Source: Saccharomycopsis fibuligera x Saccharomycopsis cf. fibuligera (Eukaryota > Ascomycota > Saccharomycetes > Ascoideales > Saccharomycopsidaceae). From it: a stretch of DNA of 64,000 nucleotides. Positions 1 to 9,429 of the stretch are shown piece by piece (position 1 is the stretch's first letter; each line of letters starts with the position of its first letter). Below the pieces are notes generated by a model, which saw nothing but the letters and a program-made list of their open reading frames with translations, was not told the DNA's origin and searched no databases. Both the position numbers and the translations under genes were made by a program. The stretch spans positions 310,001 through 374,000 of the forward strand of contig CP012821.1 in assembly GCA_001936135.1 (NCBI GenBank), read 5' to 3'.

Positions 1-1
1 G

Positions 2-115
2 CTTGCGGTGTTCGACGCCCTTTTTAACAAGTTGGGATTAAGTGAGGCAGATAGAGAAAAGGTGCTATACAAGAATACTTTACAAGCTTACAAAATCAAT
101 TCTGAGCTTGAGTAA
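2..115 (+). CDS. 3' end of a gene cut by the window edge (unidentified)
   Basis: Frame 2 is open from the first base to a TAA at 113-115 and encodes about 37 residues ending in a charged, helix-like tail (the last residues are NSELE). The segment with LGLSEADREKVLYKN resembles the C-terminal helix of TIM-barrel amidohydrolases, where a similar 'e+v+y+N' segment closes the barrel. That family link is inference from a very short stretch. The 5' part lies outside the window, so no function is assigned. Confidence 0.5.
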   Translation, partial: LAVFDALFNKLGLSEADREKVLYKNTLQAYKINSELE

Positions 116-635
116 ATAAGAGCAAGTTATGGTCCCATTTAGGCGTATTATCTAACGTTAGTATTTCGTATTTAATTCCATTTTATTTCTGTTACCGAAG
201 TTGATTTTACCTTGCTAATTTTTGATATATAGTTTTCATTACAATGCATTTCGCAAAAAAGCTTGTTTTTGTAAGACATTCTCTCGTAGTTGTACGAGGT
301 TATTTTTTGCGGTTAGGTTAGTAGCCCTTATGAAGTCAACTGACATCTTTGAGTTCGGTCCCGGCCCAGTGACAGTGCCTCAATGTTACTCACTGATTCA
401 AGATTCACACTTTCAGATTTTTGGGGGTAGTTCATCCAGGTTATACTTTTAGTCATATCAATGTACGAATATTCCGGATCTCTATTTGTTGAAATATTCA
501 GTTCTTTTCTGTATTTAAAGTGAATCGATTATTAACCTGCGCTGCTTATCTTTTATGGATCCTCAAGACCAGCATTTTATCCATGCATAACCGCCAGTAT
601 CCGTTATTTATAATTGATCTCTAATCTCAAACCTC

Positions 636-674
<39 letters not shown>

Positions 675-822
675 CTTTTGATTCTGTCTTTAGTCTTTCC
701 TTCTCTCGGCGCTTATCAATTATTATCCGTATCATTACGATTGACTCTTTGAATAATATCCATATAGTATCTAAAACGAAGAATAATCAGTAAGTAGAAG
801 CTCACCCCTCTTTCAACTCAAA
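116..822. other. Intergenic region and thiamine-gene upstream region with a 36-bp poly(A) tract
   Basis: No convincing gene is seen here. An uninterrupted run of 36 A lies at 637-672, about 150-185 bases before the thiamine-gene ATG; such poly(dA:dT) tracts commonly exclude nucleosomes in yeast promoters. I looked for the conserved elements of a eukaryotic TPP riboswitch and for splice signals and found none. Confidence 0.6.
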
Positions 823-3546
823 ATGTCACCTCCCACTTTTGATAAATCCAAAGTGGACTATTCTCTCTACTTGGTTACAGACAACCGAATGGTGCCCCAA
901 GGCATCACGTTCCTCGACCAGATAGCCACCGCCATTGAGAATGGTGTCACCATTGTCCAACTTCGTGAGAAGGACACTGAGACTCGCGATTTCATTGATC
1001 GCGCTCATCAAGTCCACAAACTCACTAAGAAACATAACATTCCCCTCATCATCAACGACCGTCTTGACGTCGCAGTGGCAGTTGATGCTGAAGGTGTTCA
1101 TGTTGGACAAGATGATATGCCAGTGGCCGAAGTACGCCGTATCTTGGGGCCAAAAAAGATTGTTGGGTTGTCTATTTCCAATGTTGACGAGGCCAAGCAA
1201 TTGCTTGAGATCAATAACATTGACGGCGCTAATGGCAAGATCGTTGACTATGTGGGCATTGGTGCAGTCTACAGTACTGCTACAAAAACCCTTAAAAAAC
1301 TACCTATGGGACCAGCAGGGGTAAGAGAAATTCTTGAGGTGTTCAGAGAAAATGAAGTGAAAACTGGTCAAGTTGTTAAATCAGTGCTTATTGGTGGCTT
1401 GAATGCTCTGAATATTCTGCGTTCTTTGTTCACTAGCGCCATCAAGGGTAAAGCTGCGGATGGTGTCGCAGTGGTGCTGTGTATCATGGCAGCAAAAGAT
1501 TGTGTTTTAGCTACTCAACAAACCCTTGCTGCGGTGAAAAACACAGGAGCATGGGTTTCAAATGTCAAACTATCTAATAAAGATATCAAGGAAAATATTT
1601 TCAATGACACTAATGTCGCTAATGCTATCCAAACTGCCGTTCAGACCGCTCCACTAGTCCACCACATCACCAACTCAGTGGCGCAAAATTTTCTGGCTAA
1701 TGTCACTATTTCTGTTGGCGGTTCACCAATAATGTCCACTTGCAAAGAAGAATACTCTACTCTCGGTCATTTACCAAATACTGCATTGGTGCTCAACACA
1801 GGCACTTTAACTCCTGAGGCCAATGCAATTTACGAAGAAGCCATTAAGCAATACAACACCAGTGGCAACCCAATAATTTATGATCCTGTTGGTTGTGGTG
1901 CTTCACCTCAACGTCGCTTATCAGTCAAGGCGATCTTGAACAGCAGCTATTGCTCAGTGATCAAGGGAAATGCTGGAGAGATCTTGACTGCTGCCGAAAT
2001 TGATGGCGCTTTGCAAATGCGTGGTGTGGATGGGGCTTCTACCGATGATGATTCCAGTGGTGAATTCCAGAAAATTTTGATCAAAGCGGCAAAAAAGCTC
2101 GCTTTAGCTCAACGTTGTGTGGTGGTGTGTACTGGTAAGCAAGATATTATTGTAAACGGTTTAATCAATAGCATTGATAGTAGTGTCAATGGTGCATTGC
2201 CAGCTAATGCTGACCCCCAAGTGGCAATTCTTGAGGGTGGCCATTATTTAATGAGTCAAATCACTGCTAGTGGGTGCTCATTAGGCAGTGTTATTGGTGC
2301 TTTTGTTGGCGCTGGTGAAGGAGAGCTAAACCGAAAAGATCCTTTTTTTGCTACAGTGCTGGCTTGTGCAGTTTACAAAGAAGCCGGTTTCATCGCTGGG
2401 CAGAAAGCTAATGGGCCGGGAACGTTTATTCCGCATTTTATTGATGCATTGTATCAATTGACTCATGATGATAAAATCAGAACAGGTTTCAGTAATTGGA
2501 ATGTCAAAGTGAAATTACTGTCTTCTGAAATTAGTAATAGTACTAGTGTTAATTTTATCGCTGCAAAGGAAATCAAAGCCACCTCAGACACAGTCTCAAA
2601 TTCAAATTTGGCAGAGTTAGATGATCCTCGTCGCCTTCCAGTTGTGCTTACAATTGCGGGCTCCGACAGTAGTGGCGGCGCTGGTATTGAAGCTGACATT
2701 AAAACTATTACTCAACATCATTGTTACGCCGCTACTGCCATCAACACTTTGACCGCACAAAACACCATCGGCGTTCAAGAAGCATTTGCTATACCTAAAC
2801 CGTTTTTCGCGAATTTACTCAAATCGGTAACTGGTGACCTTAAAATTGCTGCTATTAAGACTGGAGTGTTGAGCGTTGATGCTATCAGCGTTGTCGATGA
2901 AGCTTTTGAAAATGGCGATATTATCGCTAAAGATACGAAATTAGTAGTAGATCCAGTAATGGTAAGCACTTCTGGACATGAACTAGCTACTTCTGCAGCG
3001 GTGCAGCTGCTCGTGCAGAAATTGTTACCAAGGGCATACTTGGTGACCCCAAACTTCCAAGAATCTTTAACTTTAGCCAGGGCAGCAACTAGTAACGCAG
3101 CATCAATAGTAACAAACGAAAATGTGGAAAATACAGCTTATTTTGAAAGTTTGAGAGGAAAAACTAAAGAAAATGCTATTATTGAAGGTCTAACTAAGCT
3201 CGCTGGGCAGGTATCGATAGCCACCAAAGCAGCACATGTGCTTATTAAAGGAGGCAGTTTTGATATTTATGACAGCAGTAGTACCAAAACCAATAAAACA
3301 ATAGTCAATTTGCTTTATAATCCCCGGACACAAAACGTGGATGTTTTTAAGGCACCATTTATCAAAAGTCAAAACACACATGGAACTGGATGTACGTTGT
3401 CAGCAGCAATAGCAAGCAATTTGGCTAAGGGACTTGATTTAAAAAAAGCAATTAGAGAAGCTATCAAGTATGTTGGGAAGGCGATTTGTTCTGCTGATAC
3501 AGCAATCGGCGCCGGCAGTAATAAGCCATTGAATCATATGGTTTGA
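823..3546 (+). CDS. THI6: Tri-domain thiamine enzyme: TMP synthase (ThiE) + hydroxyethylthiazole kinase (ThiM) + HMP-P kinase (ThiD)
   Basis: A single 907-residue ORF carries three thiamine-biosynthesis enzymes. Residues 1-230 are thiamine-phosphate pyrophosphorylase (VQLREKD at 45-51, IINDRLD at 76-82). Residues about 265-555 are 4-methyl-5-hydroxyethylthiazole kinase (HHITN near the start, KGNAGE at 381-386, ASGCS near the end). Residues about 605-907 are hydroxymethylpyrimidine (phosphate) kinase (AGSDSSGGAG at 612-621, HGTGCT at 853-858). The first two domains match the architecture of yeast Thi6, which makes thiazole phosphate and joins it to HMP-PP to give TMP. The third domain is normally on Thi20-type proteins, there followed by a TenA domain that is absent here. 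One protein could therefore phosphorylate both precursors and condense them in the cytosol. The ATG at 823 gives a start directly ahead of the ThiE fold. CTG codons 196 and 219 fall where homologues have serine (GGINAS and AVVSD contexts). Confidence 0.93.
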   Translation: MSPPTFDKSKVDYSLYLVTDNRMVPQGITFLDQIATAIENGVTIVQLREKDTETRDFIDRAHQVHKLTKKHNIPLIINDRLDVAVAVDAEGVHVGQDDMPVAEVRRILGPKKIVGLSISNVDEAKQLLEINNIDGANGKIVDYVGIGAVYSTATKTLKKLPMGPAGVREILEVFRENEVKTGQVVKSVLIGGLNALNILRSLFTSAIKGKAADGVAVVLCIMAAKDCVLATQQTLAAVKNTGAWVSNVKLSNKDIKENIFNDTNVANAIQTAVQTAPLVHHITNSVAQNFLANVTISVGGSPIMSTCKEEYSTLGHLPNTALVLNTGTLTPEANAIYEEAIKQYNTSGNPIIYDPVGCGASPQRRLSVKAILNSSYCSVIKGNAGEILTAAEIDGALQMRGVDGASTDDDSSGEFQKILIKAAKKLALAQRCVVVCTGKQDIIVNGLINSIDSSVNGALPANADPQVAILEGGHYLMSQITASGCSLGSVIGAFVGAGEGELNRKDPFFATVLACAVYKEAGFIAGQKANGPGTFIPHFIDALYQLTHDDKIRTGFSNWNVKVKLLSSEISNSTSVNFIAAKEIKATSDTVSNSNLAELDDPRRLPVVLTIAGSDSSGGAGIEADIKTITQHHCYAATAINTLTAQNTIGVQEAFAIPKPFFANLLKSVTGDLKIAAIKTGVLSVDAISVVDEAFENGDIIAKDTKLVVDPVMVSTSGHELATSAAVQLLVQKLLPRAYLVTPNFQESLTLARAATSNAASIVTNENVENTAYFESLRGKTKENAIIEGLTKLAGQVSIATKAAHVLIKGGSFDIYDSSSTKTNKTIVNLLYNPRTQNVDVFKAPFIKSQNTHGTGCTLSAAIASNLAKGLDLKKAIREAIKYVGKAICSADTAIGAGSNKPLNHMV

Positions 3547-4317
3547 AAAAGCTATAGTTCGAGTCAGGTAAAGAAAATGGAATATGTTGCATCTTTTTCA
3601 CTGATACTGCTTTTAGTTCATTTTTCGGTAAAATAGAAAGGTGTCTTCCCATGTACACAAGTAGGCATCCATTTTACTACTACTATAGCGCTATCTTTGA
3701 TTACTAGAGCAACCATATTGTAAGTCTTATACTTTTTTTTTCCATATTTATTTATATTTACGGTTGAAGTAGTCTAATCCTTACGTTTGCAGTCTTGCAA
3801 GCCTGCTCATTGGAATTTTATGCATGATGGTAATCGGTTATGTGCCCTGGTCATTAATCTTTGCGGCATAGTCAATTACGTTCGTTATGGTTGATGTAAT
3901 GCTTTTTCCTGTGCTCTGTCTGTACTTAACCTCTCGCTAAGCCGCCAGTTTTTGAAATGTAGTAATCTTGGTGAGTTCAATTAGTTTTAGGGCTTCAAAT
4001 TGATACAATAGTTCTCAAAGCATAGATTAAAACAACTTTGAATTAGGCATACACAAAAATAGAACAGTAAAAAATATAAAGGATAAAAAAGCAACAGAAA
4101 CCAACAGCATAAAATTTATGAGGTGAAGAAATTTACTGAAATATGAGAGACGATGATATTAAAGAAAAGTTAACCAAGACAAAGACCATAAGATATGCAT
4201 GTAATAAAAATGACGACAAAAAATAGACAAAACAAAACTTATTGCCGGCAAATGAAGCCTAGCAAAACTTTTATTCAGAAAAAAACATGAAAAAGCGAAA
4301 GGTCTGCTACCTCTAAA
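3547..4317. other. Convergent intergenic region, no gene seen
   Basis: AT-rich spacer between two convergent genes; it probably holds both 3' UTRs. No ORF, tRNA or repeat is recognisable. Confidence 0.5.
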
Positions 4318-5847
4318 CTATTGTTTTGGATTAGCATAAAGTTCAACTTTTCTGAGCTTCTTCCCTTGAACGTTTTCATCGTCAGCTTCATACAATGCAT
4401 CATTGTCCAATACATATGAGCGGATTGGTCTGTTCACTGGCTCTTCGGTCTCTGTGGCAGCCAAAGATTTGCGATATTCAGTAGTAGCATTAGCGTAAGG
4501 TGAAGTTGAAGTTGGAATTAGGGTATTTTGGTCAGAATAGCGTTTGGTATCAATATGTGCTGGTATTTGTTGTTGCTGTGGTAGCTGTTGAGGGTCGATA
4601 TTATGATTATGGTTTTGGTTGACGAAATCAACTGGGGATTGTAATGTCCTACCATTATCCAATCTAGAAATGTAAAAAACAGTCAAGAATTGTACAAGGT
4701 TAATAAGCCAAAGTAAAGCTGCCACGCATACCAATGCGGTTTCCGCTTTTCTTAATTCACAACGGCCCTCGTTATTGATGCATGGAGTTGGCAATAATAT
4801 ACCAATCACCACTCCCATGGATGAAATGCTTAATCCAGTGCCTACCAAACAGTAAAAAATGCCATTGTTATGCTCAAAATTCATCACTTTGAATAAAAAC
4901 AAAAATGAAATAGCTAAGAGGATTCCAGCAGCGGAAATTAGGTATTCCCAAACACTATGATTAATTCTTATGTCATTGCCAATGGACTTAGAGCACAAAA
5001 TGATAATCGTCACTGACATGACGATTTCCAATATATGCATCAACGAATTGATAGAAATAGCATCTTCACCAAGTCCCAAGGTGGCTTGTACGAAATATGG
5101 AGTGTCCATGAGCTTACCTGTAAGAACTCGAGAGTAAAGTTGCCCTTCAATGTATTTTTTTGAATTGGTGGATCGGATCTCACCATTGATGTCAACATTT
5201 TTTTCGTCGTAAACTTCCTGTGGCATGTACCAGTTTTTATCATTTTTTCTAGATCTGGTACTCAAATTTCTAGTGATATCCTGTGCTGGCTTCAAAGTGC
5301 CGGTAGTAGTATAGTATCCTGGACTTTGTTCCGGTAATGCTGTACCAGTAGCAAGACCATGTTCTTCCGGGTACACATTATAAGGATCTGAGCCAGTATT
5401 GTTGTGATTGTGGTTGCTAAATGGAGTACTGTGTCTGGCTTCGAGGTTAGGCACTGGGGGAGGCATGTTCGGAAGAGGTGTTGGAGGAAGTTGGGTAGAA
5501 CCAGAAGCAACACGAGGACGAGGGCCTGGAGTATAGTTTGATTCTGAAGGAAGATGATTATATTGACTAGTAGAATTACCCATTGGAGTAGCAATATTGG
5601 CGGCATCAGCAGCAGCAAGTCTTTCAGATGCAAGTCTTTCAGCTTGATCAATATGAGATTTATCACCGTTATATTTGTTTCCTGATGGAGGGATACTCCC
5701 TGGTCCAGGCATTTCGTTTGGATATGGAGCGGAGTGAGAGTTGGTTAAATAGGAGCTGCGCCTTCTGCTCTCTTGAGCTGGTGCTGGTGCTGATGGCACT
5801 GGACTTGCCGGTGGAGCATCGAACATGCTAAAGATATTTTCATCCAT
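4318..5847 (-). CDS. Four-TM membrane protein with disordered N-terminus (MARVEL-like topology)
   Basis: This is a 509-residue protein whose ATG at 5847 is the first in frame. Residues 1-230 are Pro/Ser/Asn-rich and probably disordered (many PP and NHN stretches). Four hydrophobic helices follow at about 270-292, 303-325, 333-357 and 373-398, with a short loop between the third and fourth that carries a CINNEGRC pair of cysteines. The C-terminal 110 residues are polar, with a Gln/His-rich stretch (near PQQLPQQQQ). The spacing of the four helices and the paired cysteines in a loop resemble MARVEL-type plasma-membrane proteins, but I recognise no diagnostic family motif. Location in the plasma membrane or endosomes is inference only. 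Confidence 0.8.
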   Translation of the reverse strand: MDENIFSMFDAPPASPVPSAPAPAQESRRRSSYLTNSHSAPYPNEMPGPGSIPPSGNKYNGDKSHIDQAERLASERLAAADAANIATPMGNSTSQYNHLPSESNYTPGPRPRVASGSTQLPPTPLPNMPPPVPNLEARHSTPFSNHNHNNTGSDPYNVYPEEHGLATGTALPEQSPGYYTTTGTLKPAQDITRNLSTRSRKNDKNWYMPQEVYDEKNVDINGEIRSTNSKKYIEGQLYSRVLTGKLMDTPYFVQATLGLGEDAISINSLMHILEIVMSVTIIILCSKSIGNDIRINHSVWEYLISAAGILLAISFLFLFKVMNFEHNNGIFYCLVGTGLSISSMGVVIGILLPTPCINNEGRCELRKAETALVCVAALLWLINLVQFLTVFYISRLDNGRTLQSPVDFVNQNHNHNIDPQQLPQQQQIPAHIDTKRYSDQNTLIPTSTSPYANATTEYRKSLAATETEEPVNRPIRSYVLDNDALYEADDENVQGKKLRKVELYANPKQ

Positions 5848-6766
5848 GGCACTATTAGTGTTGGTTGTTAGAATATCAAGACAGGGTATTTAAAGGGTGT
5901 AAAAGGCACCTCTTCTTTATATAAGGGTATCAATAAACTGTGCTCCTTCCTTTGATTCAGCTAGTTATCTAGTCTTCCTTTTTGACGGATTGTTGACTCG
6001 AGGTGCAACTATACTTCCATGGACTATGACAATAAAAAGTGCAAAATAGTTTGCAAAAAGTATAGTAAGAAAACAAGAAGCAAACAGGAAACCAGCGAAA
6101 GAAAAAGGAAAAAAGACAGGTGAAGCAAATAAATCTACGTTTGACTTCACTGGTATACAGCCCAGCCCAGCAAGTGGTGCTATTATACTTTGTTCTATTC
6201 CTAAACTCTCGCGTTTACATGGCCAGCCATCTCTATTAGCGGCCGATGAGCTTCTAGACGAGGTGCGCTTTCCCCGAGTGCCTGCAGCACCGTCCCCGAA
6301 TCAGCCATCGGCCACTGCCTTTTCCCTGGCTGTCTGCCCTAGAGAGCTTGTCCACCACATGCAGCTTGACCATTCCAGTAGGCCGGCTAGCTAGCGGGAG
6401 CAGTTACTTGTTTAACTGCATTACCGGGAACATTTTAGGATTTTCTTTTAATTGTATTTGGAGAAAGCATAGGGTGTTGTTCTTGCGGGACACAGCTACG
6501 TAGGTTATAATAATATAGAACTATCTTTATTTCTCAGCGTAGGTTCTGGCACTTAAGGCTACCTTTATATGGATGCTAATTTACTAAGCTTTTGACTCTT
6601 TCTAATCTTTATTGTGTTAGGCTAATTGTTGTTTAGCAAGTTCTTCTGTAGATACATATGAGTGTGGTGCTTAAAATCCAGTACTTTTGGTACAGGGGTG
6701 ACGAATGCACTATATAACTGATACTTACAGTTATTAGCGTCATTACACATTATTATACATTTGGAT

Positions 6767-6772
6767 CACGTG
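6767..6772 (+). promoter_or_regulatory. CACGTG E-box upstream of RSM23
   Basis: A perfect CACGTG palindrome lies about 150 bases before the preferred RSM23 ATG. Cbf1-type bHLH factors bind this hexamer in yeasts. The same hexamer occurs upstream of ALG2 and between ATG15 and SRP72 in this window. Confidence 0.4.
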
Positions 6773-6800
6773 CAAGAGTATTTTCCGCATTTTTTTCGTC

Positions 6801-6810
6801 AATTTTTTCA
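6801..6810 (-). promoter_or_regulatory. RRPE-like AATTTTTTCA element upstream of RSM23
   Basis: Read on the minus strand this is TGAAAAAATT, a near match to the RRPE motif of ribosome-biogenesis genes. In Candida albicans the AATTTT core is also enriched upstream of mitochondrial ribosomal protein genes, which fits RSM23. Motif matches in AT-rich DNA are weak evidence alone. Confidence 0.35.
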
Positions 6811-6917
6811 AAACCGAACAATCAGACACAAATATACAAATGAACCACGTCCAAATCAGATCAACTCGACAGAGGGGACTCTTTGTAGCAATAATATCGT
6901 CGGTCAAGCCACCAAAT

Positions 6918-8288
6918 ATGCTCAGAAATACCATCCTCAAGACAACATTTAGATCACCTTTGGCTCAGAGAGTGACGCAACTTCACACCTCTACCATCGT
7001 GGCCGCTTCTAAAGGTCCAGCTAAAAAGGCCTTTATTCCAGGTCACAGCAGAAAGAAAGGCCAAAAAGGTGCTAACAAAACTTTCTTAGAGTATGTCAAC
7101 AACAAAAGATTTAAACAGAATGCCAGCAAAATCCTCAGTGTTCCATTGTTTGAAAATGACGATGTGGTAAACTTAGTAAAGCAATCCGCTGCTGACAGTA
7201 CTAGTACGGATGAAAACAAGATTTTCAAGTTCAGCGAAAAAGTGTTACCAAAATTGCATCACTTGGGCTCATTTAAAAAAGGTCAATTTAATGAATTGTT
7301 TGCTGAGAATGTATCACTTGTTAGAAACGAAACATTGTCCGTCATTGACCATTTGCAGCAAAATTTCGATGCTGACTCATCTAAAAATAAATTTATTTTG
7401 TTCGGTGAATCTGGGATCGGTAAGACTACATTATTGAGTCAGCTCCAAGCATACTTGATAAACAAGGAAGCCATTATTTTGTCAATCCCATACACCAAAG
7501 AAATCATAGATGGCTCTCATGAATTCTCTTATAATTCTCAAACCCAACTTTATGAACAACCAACTTATATCAAAAAATTTTTGACCAGAACTTTGAAAGC
7601 TAACAAGGACTTGCTCAGCAAAATACCGTTATCAGAGAGCGTTTCTTACAACACTGTAAAATTAAGCAAAGATAATTATACCTTGGCTGATCTTTTAATT
7701 AATGGTGTGTCTAACAAGGTGCCAAAATACTTTTATCCTAGTGTTTTCAGAGACTTTATCAAACAATTGCGTGCTCAAAAGTCTAACGCGGTGTACTTGA
7801 CCGTCGACAACTTTAATGCTTTTGCTGAAACCCCATATACCAGTTACAAAACTACTGACTTTGAAAGTGTTTACACTGATCAGTTAGAAGTTGCCAAATT
7901 TGTGCTAGATTTGGCCTCTAATGCGGTGAAATTCAACAAAGGTGGTGTGATATTGACCAACGGTGCTGAATACCCAATTACCAAGACTTTAAAGGTACCA
8001 TTTGGTTTGGAAGAATTTAGTCCATTTGATAGTGAAGAGGTTTACGATGCAAGGTTTGCACAATACCTTACTAAGAAAAATATAAAATTAGTGTATTTAG
8101 ACAAATTGCCAAAAAATGATGTTAAACAATTGGTTGAATGGTATTTAGAAAACGATTTGATTCTCGAGAAAGACAAAGAAGTTACTGAGAGTGAGCTTAA
8201 TAAAGAAAAATTGCAAAATGAAAAGTATTTTTTGAGTGGAAACGGCAACCCAAGAGAATTGATAAAGGCTTGTACTTTGCTATATTAA
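6918..8288 (+). CDS. RSM23: Mitochondrial small-subunit ribosomal protein mS29 (Rsm23/DAP3 family)
   Basis: This is a DAP3-family P-loop protein of the mitochondrial 37S ribosomal subunit. From the ATG at 6918 it is 456 residues. The first 35 are basic and hydroxylated (MLRNTILKTTFRS..., then LHTSTI), as expected for a matrix presequence. The Walker A motif GESGIGKTT lies at about 163-171. A central TVDNFNAF segment around 300 sits where the Walker B/'hinge' strand is found, and GNGNPRELIKACTLL closes the protein as in other DAP3 members. An in-frame ATG at 6840 would add 26 residues (also basic); I prefer 6918 because it begins a textbook presequence. The gene converges on NIP7, whose stop lies about 320 bases away. 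Confidence 0.93.
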   Translation: MLRNTILKTTFRSPLAQRVTQLHTSTIVAASKGPAKKAFIPGHSRKKGQKGANKTFLEYVNNKRFKQNASKILSVPLFENDDVVNLVKQSAADSTSTDENKIFKFSEKVLPKLHHLGSFKKGQFNELFAENVSLVRNETLSVIDHLQQNFDADSSKNKFILFGESGIGKTTLLSQLQAYLINKEAIILSIPYTKEIIDGSHEFSYNSQTQLYEQPTYIKKFLTRTLKANKDLLSKIPLSESVSYNTVKLSKDNYTLADLLINGVSNKVPKYFYPSVFRDFIKQLRAQKSNAVYLTVDNFNAFAETPYTSYKTTDFESVYTDQLEVAKFVLDLASNAVKFNKGGVILTNGAEYPITKTLKVPFGLEEFSPFDSEEVYDARFAQYLTKKNIKLVYLDKLPKNDVKQLVEWYLENDLILEKDKEVTESELNKEKLQNEKYFLSGNGNPRELIKACTLLY

Positions 8289-8607
8289 AACATTTTTATT
8301 CAATAGATTTGCTATTTCTGTATATACACAAAGATATGCTTCATGTATAAGTTCTAGTCTTTTTTTTTTAAGCAGCGTAGTTTAAGGAATGGTTCTTCAT
8401 CCATTTTTACAAGGAAAAAAAACTTTGAAATTGTTAATGTATATTACAGAAGATGAAAAATTTTTGAATAACTCTCAAGATGAAAAATATAATAATAACA
8501 GCTTGTAGCTAAAAAAAAAAAGATCAGACGGCAAATCAGATAATAGGGAAAAAGATAGGAAGAAAATATAAGAAAATGAATAGCAAAAAAACCAAATGAA
8601 CAACCCC
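8289..8607. other. Short convergent spacer, no gene seen
   Basis: AT-rich spacer between the RSM23 and NIP7 stops; only poly(A)/poly(T) patches are visible. Confidence 0.5.
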
Positions 8608-9153
8608 TCATGTAAATAAAGTATCTTCATCTCTTAAATATTCACCAATATCTGCTTGTCTAAAGGCAACGATCCCAGTAGGACTCAAGTTTTTCGTTTC
8701 CAATGTGCTCTTAGCCGAAATTCCAAACCCGAGAGGCACATCGCTCATAGAATATACGATTACCCCAGCGTGTTCTGGGATATCTTCACTCATTCTTCCA
8801 ACATGCGCTTTCAACACATGGTTCCCGTACAAAAAAGGCATCTCACCATTTTGTTTAATCCACACTTTGTACTTTGCCAACTTGCTCAAATATTCCAATG
8901 CCGTTATGTGAAGTCTGAATTTACCAGTCTTGGTGAATTTCCCAAAGCAAACACCCAAAGACATCAAGTTTGCCCTCTGCACTGATGTTGCAAGGTTAGC
9001 TATTTTCTCGGAAACATAGTACACTCTATCTTTTTGCAATCTGAACACATGGGGATCTTCTTTGTTGTCTATTAAAAACACAATATTTCTTCCCACGTAG
9101 TTGGCGAGCTTTTCAAACACAACTTTTGTTTCTTCTTCTGTTAATTGTCTCAT
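8608..9153 (-). CDS. NIP7: 60S ribosome biogenesis protein Nip7
   Basis: This is a 181-residue protein, the same length as Nip7 in other fungi and animals. It starts MRQLTEEE, continues with VFLIDNKEDPHVFRLQKDR, and has the C-terminal PUA domain (about 95-170) with GNHVLKAHVGR, MSDVPLGFG and GIVAFRQADIGEYLR. Nip7 works in the nucleolus in late pre-27S rRNA processing and 60S assembly. The ATG at 9153 is the first in frame. It is divergent from PUS1 with 276 bases between the two start codons, so the two RNA-maturation genes share an upstream region. Confidence 0.97.
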   Translation of the reverse strand: MRQLTEEETKVVFEKLANYVGRNIVFLIDNKEDPHVFRLQKDRVYYVSEKIANLATSVQRANLMSLGVCFGKFTKTGKFRLHITALEYLSKLAKYKVWIKQNGEMPFLYGNHVLKAHVGRMSEDIPEHAGVIVYSMSDVPLGFGISAKSTLETKNLSPTGIVAFRQADIGEYLRDEDTLFT

Positions 9154-9248
9154 CTTTATGTATTATAATGGCGTGATATACCTAGCTGAGATAAGTAGGC
9201 TTTCTATCAAACTCTCTCTGTTTATACTGGTTTTGTCTCTTCGCATTT

Positions 9249-9348
9249 TGAAATTTTTTCGTGCCAGAAAAAAAAAAAAAATCTGAGATGGCGGTCGGGT
9301 AAACGATGAACAAAAAAATTGCAGAAAAAAAAAGACCGTGAAAATTTT
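9249..9348. promoter_or_regulatory. RRPE-like elements in the shared NIP7/PUS1 promoter
   Basis: TGAAATTTTTT begins at 9249 and TGAAAATTTT lies at 9339-9348. Both are close to the RRPE consensus of ribosome-biogenesis genes. They fall between the divergent NIP7 and PUS1 starts, a fitting place for co-regulation of the pair. Confidence 0.5.
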
Positions 9349-9429
9349 GAACATGAATGAACCAAAGCACTGTCATGAAGGGAAACCTATCCGGCAGGCA
9401 TTATCCTATCCTTTGTAATTTCTTGCACA

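Larger units (their letters stand above)
5848..6917. other. Divergent intergenic region between the four-TM gene and RSM23
   Basis: About 1 kb with no convincing ORF. Bases 6220-6400 are clearly GC-richer than the flanks. Promoter motifs near RSM23 are listed separately. Confidence 0.5.

Noticed and set aside
116-822. TPP riboswitch before the thiamine gene
   Set aside because: The conserved loop sequences and the intron signals that fungal TPP riboswitches need are not visible.
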